A program made the translations under genes and the position numbers. Below are positions 15,943 to 24,245 of a stretch of DNA of 31,416 bases, piece by piece. The notes beneath the pieces are model-generated. The model searched no databases, had not been told where the DNA came from, and saw only the letters and a program-made list of their open reading frames with translations. Source of the DNA: a virus; the IMG/VR virus record IMGVR_UViG_3300013131_000157, positions 1 through 31,416 of that record. One strand, given 5' to 3'. Position 1 is the stretch's first letter. Every line of letters starts with the position of its first letter.

Positions 15943-17874
15943 ATGAAAGACGTTTCCCTGACTCCCGAATTTCTTGAGAAGTACCGACACATTACACCGC
16001 CGTGGGGTTTCAGTGGACTTGGGGAAATCGTCTACCTGCGAACATACTCTCGCCCGATTGAAGGCGTAGACCGCAACGAAACATGGATTGAAACAGTTTC
16101 GCGATGCGTCAACGGTGCCCTAGACATCAATGTTCCATGGACGCAGAAAGAAACAGAAGCCATCTTTGACCATGTCTACAACCTTCGCTGTTCATTCTCG
16201 GGTCGCGCACTATGGCAACTCGGCACACCGCTCATCAAGAAATTCAACGCATCATCGCTGAACAACTGCTATTTCACGAACATTGAAAAAGTTGAAGACT
16301 TTGAACTCCTGTTTGACTACCTGATGCTCGGAGGCGGAGTCGGTTTCTCTGTGGAACGCTCCAAGATTCACGACCTCCCCAAGGTCAAAGCGGGCGTAAA
16401 AATCACGCATGAGCGCACCAACGATGCCGACATCATCGTCCCCGACTCACGACAGGGGTGGCGCCGCCTCCTGCACAGCGTGCTTAAATCATTCTTTGAC
16501 ACAGGTAAGTCGTTCTCGTATTCAACGATTCTTATCCGAGAGTTCGGTGCACCGCTCAAGACATTCGGTGGCACAGCAAGCGGACCCGGTGCCCTAGTGG
16601 AAGGAATCAAGGACATCAGCGAAGTGTTCCAAGCACGAGAAGGGAAGAAACTCCGCTCCATTGATGTGTTGGACATCTGCAACATCATCGGTCGTATCGT
16701 CGTCTCTGGCTCGTCTCGCCGCTCGGCACAAATCGCAATCGGAGACCCCGACGATGTTTTGTTCCTACGAGCCAAGAATTGGGCATCGGGCGAGATTCCT
16801 GCTTGGCGAGCCAACAGCAACAACAGCATTTACGCGGACTATTACGACCACATCATGCCCGAACTATGGAAGGGCTACACGGGCAACGGAGAGCCATACG
16901 GTCTCGTAAACCGTCGCCTTGCACGCAAGTACGGTCGCACAGGAGAAGCAAAAGTAGACACGACAGTGGAAGGTTTCAACCCGTGCGCAGAAATCGGTCT
17001 CAGTGACGGAGAGTCATGCAACCTAGCCACGATTTTCTTGCCGAATGTCCGCAGCGAAAAAGAATTTCACGAAATTTCGCGTCTTCTCTACATGCTTCAA
17101 AAGCAGATTACCCGCCTTGAATATCCGTACCAAAAGACCACCGATATTGTCCGCAAGAATGCGCGACTTGGGCAGAGCATCACCGGCATCTTGCAGTGCA
17201 CCGAAGAACAAATAGGCTGGCTGTCTTGCGCCTATGAGGTGCTCGCTGATTTTGACGAAAAGTATTCACAGAGCAAGAACTTGCCGAAATCGGTGCGTTT
17301 GACCACTGTCCAACCATCGGGGACGCTTTCGCTGCTTCCGGGTGTCACACCTGGCATTCACCCTGCTTTCGCGCCGTTCTACATCCGTCGCGTACGATTC
17401 GGAGCCGCCGATGGGCTCGTGGACTCGCTCCGCAAGCGTGGACACAAGGTTGTTTGGGACATTGGTTTGGATGGACGGGAAGACCACACGAAGTATGTGG
17501 TGGAGTTCCCATGCAAGTCGCCTGAGGGTGCGGTTCTCGCGAAGAACATGACCGCAATAGAGCAATTGGAATGGGTAGCCAAAATGCAGAAAGTTTGGGC
17601 AGACAACGCTGTTTCGGTAACCGTTTATTACCGTAAGGAAGAACTTGACTCCATCAAAGAATGGCTGTCAAAGAACTACGACGAGAACATCAAATCGGTA
17701 TCGTTCTTGCTTCACAGCGACCACAACTTCCCGTTGCCACCGTACGAAGAAATCAGTGAAGAGGAATACGGCGCCATGTTTAAGAAGATTGACATGTCTG
17801 TTGCCTTGACGCCGATTTCGGGTGACGACTTGGACATTGATGCTTGCGCATCAGGGGCTTGCCCAATTCGGTGA
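15943..17874 (+). CDS. nrdJ: Adenosylcobalamin-dependent (class II) ribonucleotide reductase, monomeric type, 643 aa
   Basis: Reduces ribonucleotides to deoxyribonucleotides using vitamin B12 as radical source, supplying precursors for phage replication. It has the full cysteine set of the monomeric Lactobacillus-type enzyme. C109 (NNCYF) and C359 (ESCNLA) form the active-site pair. N346-P-C348-A-E350 carries the thiyl-radical Cys and its Asn/Glu partners. C635 and C640 (CASGAC) form the C-terminal shuttle. The 11-residue gap between C348 and C359 matches the known enzyme. It is about 100 residues shorter than the bacterial enzyme. ATG 15943 has a Shine-Dalgarno; an in-frame GTG at 15892 lies upstream of the predicted transcript start. 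No inserted intein is seen. Confidence 0.93.
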   Translation: MKDVSLTPEFLEKYRHITPPWGFSGLGEIVYLRTYSRPIEGVDRNETWIETVSRCVNGALDINVPWTQKETEAIFDHVYNLRCSFSGRALWQLGTPLIKKFNASSLNNCYFTNIEKVEDFELLFDYLMLGGGVGFSVERSKIHDLPKVKAGVKITHERTNDADIIVPDSRQGWRRLLHSVLKSFFDTGKSFSYSTILIREFGAPLKTFGGTASGPGALVEGIKDISEVFQAREGKKLRSIDVLDICNIIGRIVVSGSSRRSAQIAIGDPDDVLFLRAKNWASGEIPAWRANSNNSIYADYYDHIMPELWKGYTGNGEPYGLVNRRLARKYGRTGEAKVDTTVEGFNPCAEIGLSDGESCNLATIFLPNVRSEKEFHEISRLLYMLQKQITRLEYPYQKTTDIVRKNARLGQSITGILQCTEEQIGWLSCAYEVLADFDEKYSQSKNLPKSVRLTTVQPSGTLSLLPGVTPGIHPAFAPFYIRRVRFGAADGLVDSLRKRGHKVVWDIGLDGREDHTKYVVEFPCKSPEGAVLAKNMTAIEQLEWVAKMQKVWADNAVSVTVYYRKEELDSIKEWLSKNYDENIKSVSFLLHSDHNFPLPPYEEISEEEYGAMFKKIDMSVALTPISGDDLDIDACASGACPIR

Positions 17875-18263
17875 CAACTATTTCAGTGCTCAAAGACGCA
17901 CGGGTACACGAGATTTACTATAGGGCTGCTGAAGCAATCTCGCGACGCGGTCTGTCCAATAGTCTCGTCTACGACCCGTACACCCACAAAATTGACATCA
18001 TGGGCGGGATTCTTCTTGCGTGCGGAGCGTCAGAACGCAAACTAGCAGAAGGTTTATTGGAGGTAGAAGAATGCGGTGTCCCACCAGTTAACCAAGGGAA
18101 AGTACATGTTGCGTACGAGTATGTTGAATCTGCTTTGGCTAAAGACCCGAGTGAATGGTGCGAGAACCATGCGACGCACGAGGCTGTCGCATTGCTTCAA
18201 AGGCTTGCAGAAAGAATAGAGATATCTATTCGGATACCTGAATCACTCACTCAAAAAGGCTAA
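17871..18263 (+). CDS. DUF6197-like protein, 130 aa
   Basis: Begins with GTG overlapping the reductase stop by 4 bases (GTGA), so it is probably translated with it. The pattern of a leading helix (YYRAAEAISRRG), a middle with DIMGGILLACGAS, and a C-terminal helix with HEAVALLQRLAERI resembles DUF6197, a family common in actinobacteria and their phages with no known function. Residue WCENHATHE may form a polar pocket. The 3' end overlaps the convergent methyltransferase gene by 17 bases. Assignment is moderate. Confidence 0.65.
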   Translation: MTTISVLKDARVHEIYYRAAEAISRRGLSNSLVYDPYTHKIDIMGGILLACGASERKLAEGLLEVEECGVPPVNQGKVHVAYEYVESALAKDPSEWCENHATHEAVALLQRLAERIEISIRIPESLTQKG

Positions 18264-19554
18264 GTTGTTCCGTTTCTTTTTCTTTTCTGATTTCTTCTTC
18301 TTCGTCCGCTAAACGCTTTGTCGCTATTTTCGCATATTCTGAATTAAGTTCACAGCCGAGATAGTCGCGCCCAAGACGCAACGCAACAACACCAGTTGTT
18401 CCCGAACCGAAGAATGTGTCAAGAACCGTGCACGGCACCGTTTCGTCAGTTTCGCATTTGCATGTTTTAGCCCATCCGACAGTCTGTGTTTCAGTGATAA
18501 CTGCTTCTTCAACAAGTTCATCCTGATTGACGGGTTTCTTTTCCAATACTCTTTCCCGAGGCGCACCACACAACGAACAGCATCCCTGTTCACTTGTGCC
18601 TGCTTTGATGCACGGTTCCACTAGGTCTGTTGGGAATACTGCGAAATGTGCTTCCTTATAGGGTTTTGTGTTTATTGTCCACACCGACCGCTTGTTTTTG
18701 AACGCACCCGTCATCCCGTGCATCGCATTGGAGATTCCTGCTTCTTTGCGGCTGTCAGCCCTAGCGCCCCTGTTGTCGTGCGGATATTTTGCGGGCTCCT
18801 TGATTGCTTCGGAATCAAAGAAGTATTGACTCTTTTTTGTTAGAAGGAAGATGTACTCGTGTGCCTTGGTGCATCTGTCTGTTACCGATTCGGGCATCGG
18901 ATTCGGTTTATGCCAAATGATGTCCTGTCGCAGAAACCATCCGTCCTGCTGTAACGCTAAAGCGACACGCCACGGGATGCCGACCAAATCTTTCGGTTTT
19001 AGATAGCCGTCATCGCGCCCGATGCGGGCACGAAAGTCCTCATTCTCGCCACCAGCATTGGAAGCGTTTGTGGAGGCAATCGTTTGTTTCCATCCGTTAC
19101 CGTTGCTTCCCGCATACGAGTCACCCAAATTGAGCCACAGAGTGCCATCATCGCGAAGGATGCGTCGCACTTCGCGGAACACACCAACCATGTCTTCTAC
19201 ATATGAATCAAATGTTGGTTCTAATCCAAGTTGGTTATCAATCCTGATTGCTCCACACCTGCGGCAATAGGATTTGTAAATACCGTCCCCGATTGCGCCT
19301 TCTAAATTTCTTTGACCAGTGGATGTTTTGTCGCTTTGTTTACTATCGCGTTTGTGCGAACAATTAGGGTCCCCGCCCTCCCATTTGCCTGTGCCATAGT
19401 CACGCAAACCCCAATAAGGAGGAGATGTGACTACGCAATGAATTGACCCATCGGGGATACTTTTCAAAGATTCTCGGACATCACCCAAAAGAATTTTTGG
19501 GTTGAAAACAAAAGGCTGTTCTTGAGCAGCGTCGTCCTGCTGATGGTCGGTCAT
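18247..19554 (-). CDS. DNA methyltransferase, beta class (N4-cytosine or N6-adenine), 435 aa
   Basis: Transfers methyl from S-adenosylmethionine to an exocyclic amine in DNA. The catalytic motif IV is TSPPYWGLRDYG (residues 43-54). The S-adenosylmethionine-binding motif I, DTFFGSGTTG, is near the C-terminus, giving the beta-class order. Between them are GIPWRVALAL, LRQDIIWHKPNPMP and RSVWTINT, usual in phage and bacterial relatives. Cys pairs (CRRCG, CCSLCG, CKC) suggest inserted zinc ribbons. The base modified cannot be decided: SPPY occurs in both classes. ATG 19554 is preferred to ATG 19572, which lies in a GC palindrome. No cognate endonuclease is adjacent, so it may be an orphan anti-restriction enzyme. 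Confidence 0.88.
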   Translation of the reverse strand: MTDHQQDDAAQEQPFVFNPKILLGDVRESLKSIPDGSIHCVVTSPPYWGLRDYGTGKWEGGDPNCSHKRDSKQSDKTSTGQRNLEGAIGDGIYKSYCRRCGAIRIDNQLGLEPTFDSYVEDMVGVFREVRRILRDDGTLWLNLGDSYAGSNGNGWKQTIASTNASNAGGENEDFRARIGRDDGYLKPKDLVGIPWRVALALQQDGWFLRQDIIWHKPNPMPESVTDRCTKAHEYIFLLTKKSQYFFDSEAIKEPAKYPHDNRGARADSRKEAGISNAMHGMTGAFKNKRSVWTINTKPYKEAHFAVFPTDLVEPCIKAGTSEQGCCSLCGAPRERVLEKKPVNQDELVEEAVITETQTVGWAKTCKCETDETVPCTVLDTFFGSGTTGVVALRLGRDYLGCELNSEYAKIATKRLADEEEEIRKEKETEQLSLFE

Positions 19555-19583
19555 TGTGGTTTCATCCCCCATGGGGGGAAAGC

Positions 19584-19862
19584 CTACTTAGAGTTTTTGA
19601 ACCACGCAAGTACACGCTTACGAAGCGACTTGGACTTCAGGTCGTTCGCGTAAACAATGACAGGATTCAGAACATCCTGAACATACTTTTCCGCTGCACT
19701 GATGTCTTCAGTCACTGCCGCCGCCACGGATTGAGTGGCGTCCTTTACCGCTTCTGCGGTATTGGATTTGACAACAGCCTTGGAAGGGTTCTTTTTAGGA
19801 GTAGCCTTCTTTTTTGCTGGTGACTTCTTCTTCTGTGGGGTTGATTTCTTCTTTTGTGCCAT
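19584..19862 (-). CDS. Lysine-rich histone-H1-like protein, 92 aa
   Basis: The first ~33 residues are a Lys/Pro/Ala/Ser tail with repeated KKK clusters, like histone H1 tails and bacterial histone-like tails. The remaining ~55 residues form Ala/Val-rich helices and end in a basic helix (SLRKRVLAWFKNSK). It likely binds and compacts DNA, or tethers a partner to it. It is the first gene of a two-gene minus-strand unit with the methyltransferase, 29 bases ahead of it. Function is inferred from composition only. Confidence 0.7.
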   Translation of the reverse strand: MAQKKKSTPQKKKSPAKKKATPKKNPSKAVVKSNTAEAVKDATQSVAAAVTEDISAAEKYVQDVLNPVIVYANDLKSKSLRKRVLAWFKNSK

Positions 19863-19934
19863 GACAGCAAACTACTACATTCGGGCTACCTAAAATGAAA
19901 CACCCTAGTTCTTTTATGACCAATAAATATAGGG

Positions 19935-19940
19935 TATTTT
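19935..19940 (+). promoter_or_regulatory. Candidate -10 box, leaderless arrangement
   Basis: TATTTT lies 7 bases before ATG 19948 in the 85-base divergent gap. No clear -35 box or Shine-Dalgarno is visible. Confidence 0.33.
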
Positions 19941-19947
19941 GGACTAG

Positions 19948-20577
19948 ATGGAAACCGGCTCCTACGAAACAGACTTGGACAAACTAGCCCTTGCTGTTGA
20001 AGCGACGAAAATAGCCAAGCAACAAACCGTTGACGAGGAAGGAATCGGTCAAGATATAAACATAAATTTGTTTAGTTGGAAACAGGACAAACTCGTATCA
20101 ATAATGCAACTCATGAAGACACATCAGATAAGCAGAAATGAGCGTTTGGAAAAATTGACGCGAGCAGCATGCATAAAACGACAAGGTTGGGGTGTCGATT
20201 CGTTTACATTTGTTGCCGAAGGATATTGTTCTTTGAAGCCATCTGAAACAAAAGACCAAGATTTGGCAAGCCTTTTTGCAAAACCGAATTCGCCTGTTTC
20301 GGAATGTATATCTTTCACGCATTTTGGTGAAGAACCCGTATTTGTATCAGTTCCCTACTCAATCAAAGTCGGTCGTGTGGTTGAGTTCGGAAAGGCTTTA
20401 CGGTACTCTGCTCTTAATGTATTGAGAGACCTAGCATATGCAGCGACACTAAACGCTGCATTAAAATTGGATGTCGACTCAAATCAACCCGATGAATACA
20501 AAGAATCATTTTACGCAACCCTTGCGGACGGAATCATAGATTTGGGTTTTGAAATATTCTACAGAGATGATTTATGA
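19948..20577 (+). CDS. Hypothetical protein, 209 aa
   Basis: Not recognised. The N-terminal ~60 residues are helical and acidic. A middle region has beta character (WGVDSFTFVAEGYC, CISFTHFGEEPVFVSVPYSIKVGRVV), and a helical end (ALNVLRDLAYAATLNAAL) finishes with an acidic, aromatic tail. There is no membrane segment. The stop overlaps the MazG-like gene by 4 bases (ATGA), so it is likely co-expressed with nucleotide metabolism genes. Because nothing catalytic is visible, no function is proposed. Confidence 0.72.
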   Translation: METGSYETDLDKLALAVEATKIAKQQTVDEEGIGQDININLFSWKQDKLVSIMQLMKTHQISRNERLEKLTRAACIKRQGWGVDSFTFVAEGYCSLKPSETKDQDLASLFAKPNSPVSECISFTHFGEEPVFVSVPYSIKVGRVVEFGKALRYSALNVLRDLAYAATLNAALKLDVDSNQPDEYKESFYATLADGIIDLGFEIFYRDDL

Positions 20578-20915
20578 AGGTGCACGAAATGGATTTTGCG
20601 AACTATCAATGGAGAACAAGTCAAACTGCTATTTACCCAAAAGAAAAAATGTTGGAGTATCTCTCGCTTGGTCTTGTGTCGGAAGCAGGTGAAGTGGCAG
20701 GCAAAGTGAAGAAAATTATTCGTGACCACGATTCAAAATTAACAGTTGAAATGAAACAGGCTTTAGCGGCGGAGATAGGCGATGTTCTGTGGTATGTTGC
20801 CCAACTGTGTTCTGCAGTTGATATGAATATGGGTCTAGTCGCCCGAGACAACATTGAAAAACTTCTAAAGCGTAAACAGTCAAATACTTTAAGTGGAGAT
20901 GGAGACAATAGGTAA
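20574..20915 (+). CDS. MazG-like nucleotide pyrophosphohydrolase, 113 aa
   Basis: Probably hydrolyses nucleoside triphosphates, or modified or alarmone nucleotides, to monophosphates. The magnesium-binding pattern of the all-alpha NTP pyrophosphatase fold is present: E37-x2-E40 in GLVSEAGEVAGKVKK and E67-x2-D70 in EIGDVLWYVAQL. Length is typical of a single MazG domain. Phage MazG proteins are thought to adjust host nucleotide or (p)ppGpp pools. The start ATG overlaps the upstream stop by 4 bases; an internal ATG at 20589 is possible. The stop overlaps the next start by one base. Confidence 0.86.
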   Translation: MKVHEMDFANYQWRTSQTAIYPKEKMLEYLSLGLVSEAGEVAGKVKKIIRDHDSKLTVEMKQALAAEIGDVLWYVAQLCSAVDMNMGLVARDNIEKLLKRKQSNTLSGDGDNR

Positions 20916-21121
20916 TGGGAAAGAAAAATAAGAAAGTTTCTCGTGGGGCACAACAACGAACACGCTTCAATTACTTAACAAAAGAGTATGAGACAGTGCC
21001 GGGAACCAAGGCAGGAAAACGGAGAACCCGCTTGCCGTACGGTCATCCACTCAGAACTCACGACCTTGCGCCGAAACGAAAACGCAGAGAAGGCAAACGG
21101 GATGGCGATTCAACCGAATGA
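20915..21121 (+). CDS. Small basic protein, 68 aa
   Basis: Very rich in Lys and Arg at both ends (GKKNKKVSRG; KRKRREGKRDG), with a short middle containing YLTKEYETVPG. Probably binds nucleic acid, or is a ribosome- or capsid-associated peptide; not recognised. It starts one base inside the MazG-like stop codon and ends 20 bases inside the oxygenase gene, so translation of the three is probably coupled. Confidence 0.62.
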   Translation: MGKKNKKVSRGAQQRTRFNYLTKEYETVPGTKAGKRRTRLPYGHPLRTHDLAPKRKRREGKRDGDSTE

Positions 21122-21992
21122 ACCCCTAACGCTAATCAAAGGCGTTGAGATAGGTCAGATTCCTGCGACTCCGCTAGTACCACCGATGAGCGATGACATC
21201 GTAAAACAGGCATCCGATTTGTTGTTGAAGTTCGGCGCTCATTATGGTTTCCCTGTCGCCTACAAACAGGAGCAGAACGGTCGCCTGATTCAACACATAC
21301 TTCCCAATCCCAAAACGGAATTCGCACAAATTTCTTCATCTTCCAAAGCATTGCTGAAAATGCACACAGAAACAGCATTTCATCCGCACAAGCCAGATGT
21401 TCTTATTTTAATGTGTTTACGCGGAGATAAGAGTGCTCCAACCACATACGTGAATTTTGGGGACATCTTAAGAAATATAGATGTCGGATTGATGTACGAG
21501 TTGATGCGCCCCCAATTTTATATCCAACCTGATTTGTCTTTCAAGGAAGACAAAGAACAATACGACGAATGGTTGGTGCCGGTCATTAATTTCAGACACA
21601 AAAAGTTTAAGTTCGTTTTTGACGAAGACCTGATGAGGGGAAAAACCGAAGTTGCAAGTTCCGCTTTGGAATGTTTCAAGAAATTGGTTGACGAGAATAT
21701 AAAAGAAATTGTTCTTGAAGATGGTGATGTTCTTATTATTGACAATCATCAGGTTGCCCACGGCAGGAAACCTTTTCAGCCTCGCTATGACGGAACAGAT
21801 AGATGGTTGATGAGATTGATGGTAAAAGAACAACTTCCTGACAAGGGGGAGTGTGTGGTTTCAACCCACCCCGTCATTGTGACTGAGTTTTGTTCTTCTC
21901 TTCATCGTCTTCCCCACCTTCGGTCAACGCAGGGAAATCGCCCAACAACTTATTCACCGTCGTCTCCTCAATCACGCCAGAATCACGCATAA
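21102..21992 (+). CDS. Clavaminate-synthase-like Fe(II)/2-oxoglutarate oxygenase, 296 aa
   Basis: Predicted non-haem iron enzyme coupling 2-oxoglutarate decarboxylation to hydroxylation of a small substrate. The HTE motif (H88, E90) replaces the usual HxD and is typical of the clavaminate synthase, asparagine and arginine hydroxylase branch. The context HTETAFHPHKPDVLIL fits that branch. H220 (QVAHGRKPF) completes the iron triad, and R234 or R238 in DRWLMRLM should bind 2-oxoglutarate. ATG 21102 has AGAAGG upstream; earlier in-frame codons are antiparallel to the basic protein gene. The last ~37 residues, from VTEF on, are encoded opposite the 3' end of the HTH gene and look non-native, suggesting a lost stop codon. 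Confidence 0.82.
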   Translation: MAIQPNEPLTLIKGVEIGQIPATPLVPPMSDDIVKQASDLLLKFGAHYGFPVAYKQEQNGRLIQHILPNPKTEFAQISSSSKALLKMHTETAFHPHKPDVLILMCLRGDKSAPTTYVNFGDILRNIDVGLMYELMRPQFYIQPDLSFKEDKEQYDEWLVPVINFRHKKFKFVFDEDLMRGKTEVASSALECFKKLVDENIKEIVLEDGDVLIIDNHQVAHGRKPFQPRYDGTDRWLMRLMVKEQLPDKGECVVSTHPVIVTEFCSSLHRLPHLRSTQGNRPTTYSPSSPQSRQNHA

Positions 21993-22494
21993 TCGCAAGC
22001 AATTTCTTTGCTTCAGCCTCAGCGTCAAACTTCTCAGAAACTTGCGCACCGGGAGCACCAGCCAAAACAGCCCGCAACTGATTTTGCGTGGAGTCGTGAA
22101 CATCCATACGAACATTCAAATTGTTCTGCTCCATTCCCAGCAAACGAGCACGCCTGTCAATAATTGACAAAATAGTTGACACCGCTTTGATGTCGGGCTC
22201 AACAGACACCTCGGTGCCATCATCCAACTTGACCTTTCTGTGTTGCGTTAGCGGCCACACTGCGCTCTGAAGGGCGTCCAGACGCTCCAGTTCCATCTGT
22301 AAGACCTCCGGATATGCCAAAAGCGCTTCTTGGCTCAACCTGCCCAATTGTCGCCGTATAGACGAACTGACAGCGTTGTTGGTCATGCCAAACCTTCTTG
22401 AGATTTCCGCGGTGGTGATACCCGCTTGACGCATTTTGAATATGCGTACATCCCTTTCGGCTAGGAACTCACGAGTCAAACCTTTTTCTGTCAT
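21874..22494 (-). CDS. HTH protein, small-terminase-like or regulator, 206 aa
   Basis: Residues ~17-50 form a helix-turn-helix (KMRQAGITTAEISRRFGMT, then NAVSSSIRRQL). A helical region follows with PEVLQMELERLDALQSAVWPL and AVSTILSIIDRRARLLGM. That order, HTH then a Leu-rich helix pair, resembles phage small terminase subunits and related DNA-recognition proteins. The C-terminal 30 residues are acidic and disordered. The start overlaps the primase-helicase stop by 4 bases. The large terminase is not nearby, so a regulator or replication accessory remains possible. The last ~119 bases overlap the convergent oxygenase gene. Confidence 0.72.
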   Translation of the reverse strand: MTEKGLTREFLAERDVRIFKMRQAGITTAEISRRFGMTNNAVSSSIRRQLGRLSQEALLAYPEVLQMELERLDALQSAVWPLTQHRKVKLDDGTEVSVEPDIKAVSTILSIIDRRARLLGMEQNNLNVRMDVHDSTQNQLRAVLAGAPGAQVSEKFDAEAEAKKLLAIMRDSGVIEETTVNKLLGDFPALTEGGEDDEEKNKTQSQ

Positions 22495-24245
22495 ATTTGG
22501 TCTCTCACATCAACTAATTCAAACGGAAATACTTTACCCCTTCTAAGTTTAGTCGGGAATGGTCGTTCATCTCGCGCACCACGGAAATGTCGCACATCGT
22601 AAACATATTCCCCAACAATTGTTGGGTCAGGATGTAGCGAAAGACCGAATTCCGGCCACCGCGACCAAACAGCAGACCCGAACGGACGCAAATCCCTCGT
22701 GCTCATTGACGAGCCCAAGGGCGCATGGTGCTCCAACCACAATGCACACTCGTGGTAGTCGCGAATCATGTCAAAGAACTTTGCTACCTGAACGGCAACA
22801 GCCTCTGATGTTCGCCCGCCCGGGTCTACGAATGATTTATACAAAGGTCCAACAAAAAGAAGGTCTGGTTTGATTCTCTCCACAGCCTCCTCAATGATTG
22901 CCCTGTCTTCAGCCCTCAGTAAATCCACGCCAGCAGGCTTGATAAGTATGTGTGCGTCAACATGTTTTACATGCCCGTAACGCAGTGCCGCGTTCATGAT
23001 ATTCGTAGATGTTCGTCGGATAATACGCTCTGGATTTTCAAGGTCAATAGTCAGGGTGCGAATAGGTTTGATACGAGAAAAATTAAACGGATGAAGACCC
23101 GCGGAAGCACAAATCGCTACCTGTCGCGCAAGCATGGTTTTGCCGACTCCCTCGGCTGCCACCACCATTATGCGTTCGCCTCGTTCAATCAGATTGTCAA
23201 TAACCCAATCAAATTCCTCGTTTGCTGACTCACCAAGAAAATCCTGCCAATTAATGAGTCGCCCTCGGTCGTAGTCATTCTCACCTTTGATTTGATTGAG
23301 CAACATCGTCGCACGAGAAATTCGCGTATCTTCAGAAAGGTCTTGGCGCAATAAAACTTTGGTGATTTGCGAGGCTATGGACTCAAGTGAAGATGTTGCA
23401 TCCGATAAAGCCTGTTCATCTGACTCTTCATTCTCTTCATCTTTTCGTTCTTCCGAACTAAGAGGCTCTGCATCTTTGAAATCAATTAGTTCTTCAAGAT
23501 TCCCCCCGTTTGCCAATAGTTCGGAAACATCTTTAAATTGTTTGGGTGGCACAAATGTGCTAACCGTGCATCCAACTTTTTGTAATCGGCGTTGTATGTC
23601 TTTCGCATGCTCCCAACCCGGTGCATCATTATCGGCGATGATGAATACTCCGCACCCACGAAGAATTTCGGTAAACGAATCTTGCCATTTGCCAGCGCCG
23701 TTTGGCGGAGTCGTTGCGCACCAGCCAAGTTTGACCAAATTGTCTGCATCTTTTTCGCCTTCAACGAGCCATATGACTTCGTTATTTTCACGAGCCTGAA
23801 TAATTTCGGGGAGACGATATAGCGTTTTGTCTATATTCTCCAACGAGTAAATCCATTTTTTGGGATTGCTTGGGTCGGGTCTGCGTTGCTTAAATGTTTT
23901 CTTTCCCCATTGGTCTACGAATCGTTGTTTTTGATAGATAACTTCGCCTTTTTCATTTCGGTAGTCATATGTCGCAACAAGAGAAAGTTTCCGCTCCTCC
24001 TTGCGTGGGGGATAAAGGTCGGTGACTTTCATGCTGAGGGATGTGCAAATTTGCACCACATCGCAACCGTTACCACGGTGGCATGTGACGAGGACGCGAC
24101 CGTCGTTTCCTTGCGCGACAGAAAGAGATGGGTTTTCGTCATCATTGCGGCACGGGCAACGCGCCTGCCAACCGGCGCCAGTTTTCTTTACACCGCTGAG
24201 TTTGTTTAAGAACGACTCAACTGTCGGAGAGGCGAGTTGCGTCAT
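22491..24245 (-). CDS. Primase-helicase (CHC2-like zinc finger, TOPRIM, RecA-like ATPase), 584 aa
   Basis: Likely makes replication primers and unwinds DNA at the fork. N-terminal zinc-binding residues C30, C32, C55/H56 and C61 resemble a CHC2 finger. The TOPRIM domain has VEGEKDAD (E162) and ADND (D205, D207). After an acidic linker (residues ~260-285), a RecA/RepA-like ATPase carries Walker A EGVGKT (365-370) and a hydrophobic Walker-B-like LLFVGP near 462. WLEHHAP near residue 500 is usual in RepA-like helicases. The combination parallels T7 gp4-type enzymes, though the ATPase is of the RepA type. It is translationally coupled at both ends by 4-bp overlaps. Confidence 0.88.
   Translation of the reverse strand: MTQLASPTVESFLNKLSGVKKTGAGWQARCPCRNDDENPSLSVAQGNDGRVLVTCHRGNGCDVVQICTSLSMKVTDLYPPRKEERKLSLVATYDYRNEKGEVIYQKQRFVDQWGKKTFKQRRPDPSNPKKWIYSLENIDKTLYRLPEIIQARENNEVIWLVEGEKDADNLVKLGWCATTPPNGAGKWQDSFTEILRGCGVFIIADNDAPGWEHAKDIQRRLQKVGCTVSTFVPPKQFKDVSELLANGGNLEELIDFKDAEPLSSEERKDEENEESDEQALSDATSSLESIASQITKVLLRQDLSEDTRISRATMLLNQIKGENDYDRGRLINWQDFLGESANEEFDWVIDNLIERGERIMVVAAEGVGKTMLARQVAICASAGLHPFNFSRIKPIRTLTIDLENPERIIRRTSTNIMNAALRYGHVKHVDAHILIKPAGVDLLRAEDRAIIEEAVERIKPDLLFVGPLYKSFVDPGGRTSEAVAVQVAKFFDMIRDYHECALWLEHHAPLGSSMSTRDLRPFGSAVWSRWPEFGLSLHPDPTIVGEYVYDVRHFRGARDERPFPTKLRRGKVFPFELVDVRDQI

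Noticed and set aside
19566-19577. 12-bp palindrome CCCCCATGGGGG before the methyltransferase
   Set aside because: Without a loop it makes only a short 4-bp hairpin and no T-tract follows. It may matter only as the GGGGG run ahead of ATG 19554.
19902-19935. Inverted repeat ACCCTA ... TAGGGT in the divergent gap at 19.9 kb
   Set aside because: Arms of six bases 22 bases apart are expected by chance, and there is no second copy nearby.
23296-23799. Long plus-strand ORFs opposite the primase-helicase
   Set aside because: Ser/Phe/Cys-rich shadow sequence. The minus-strand frame contains TOPRIM and Walker motifs.
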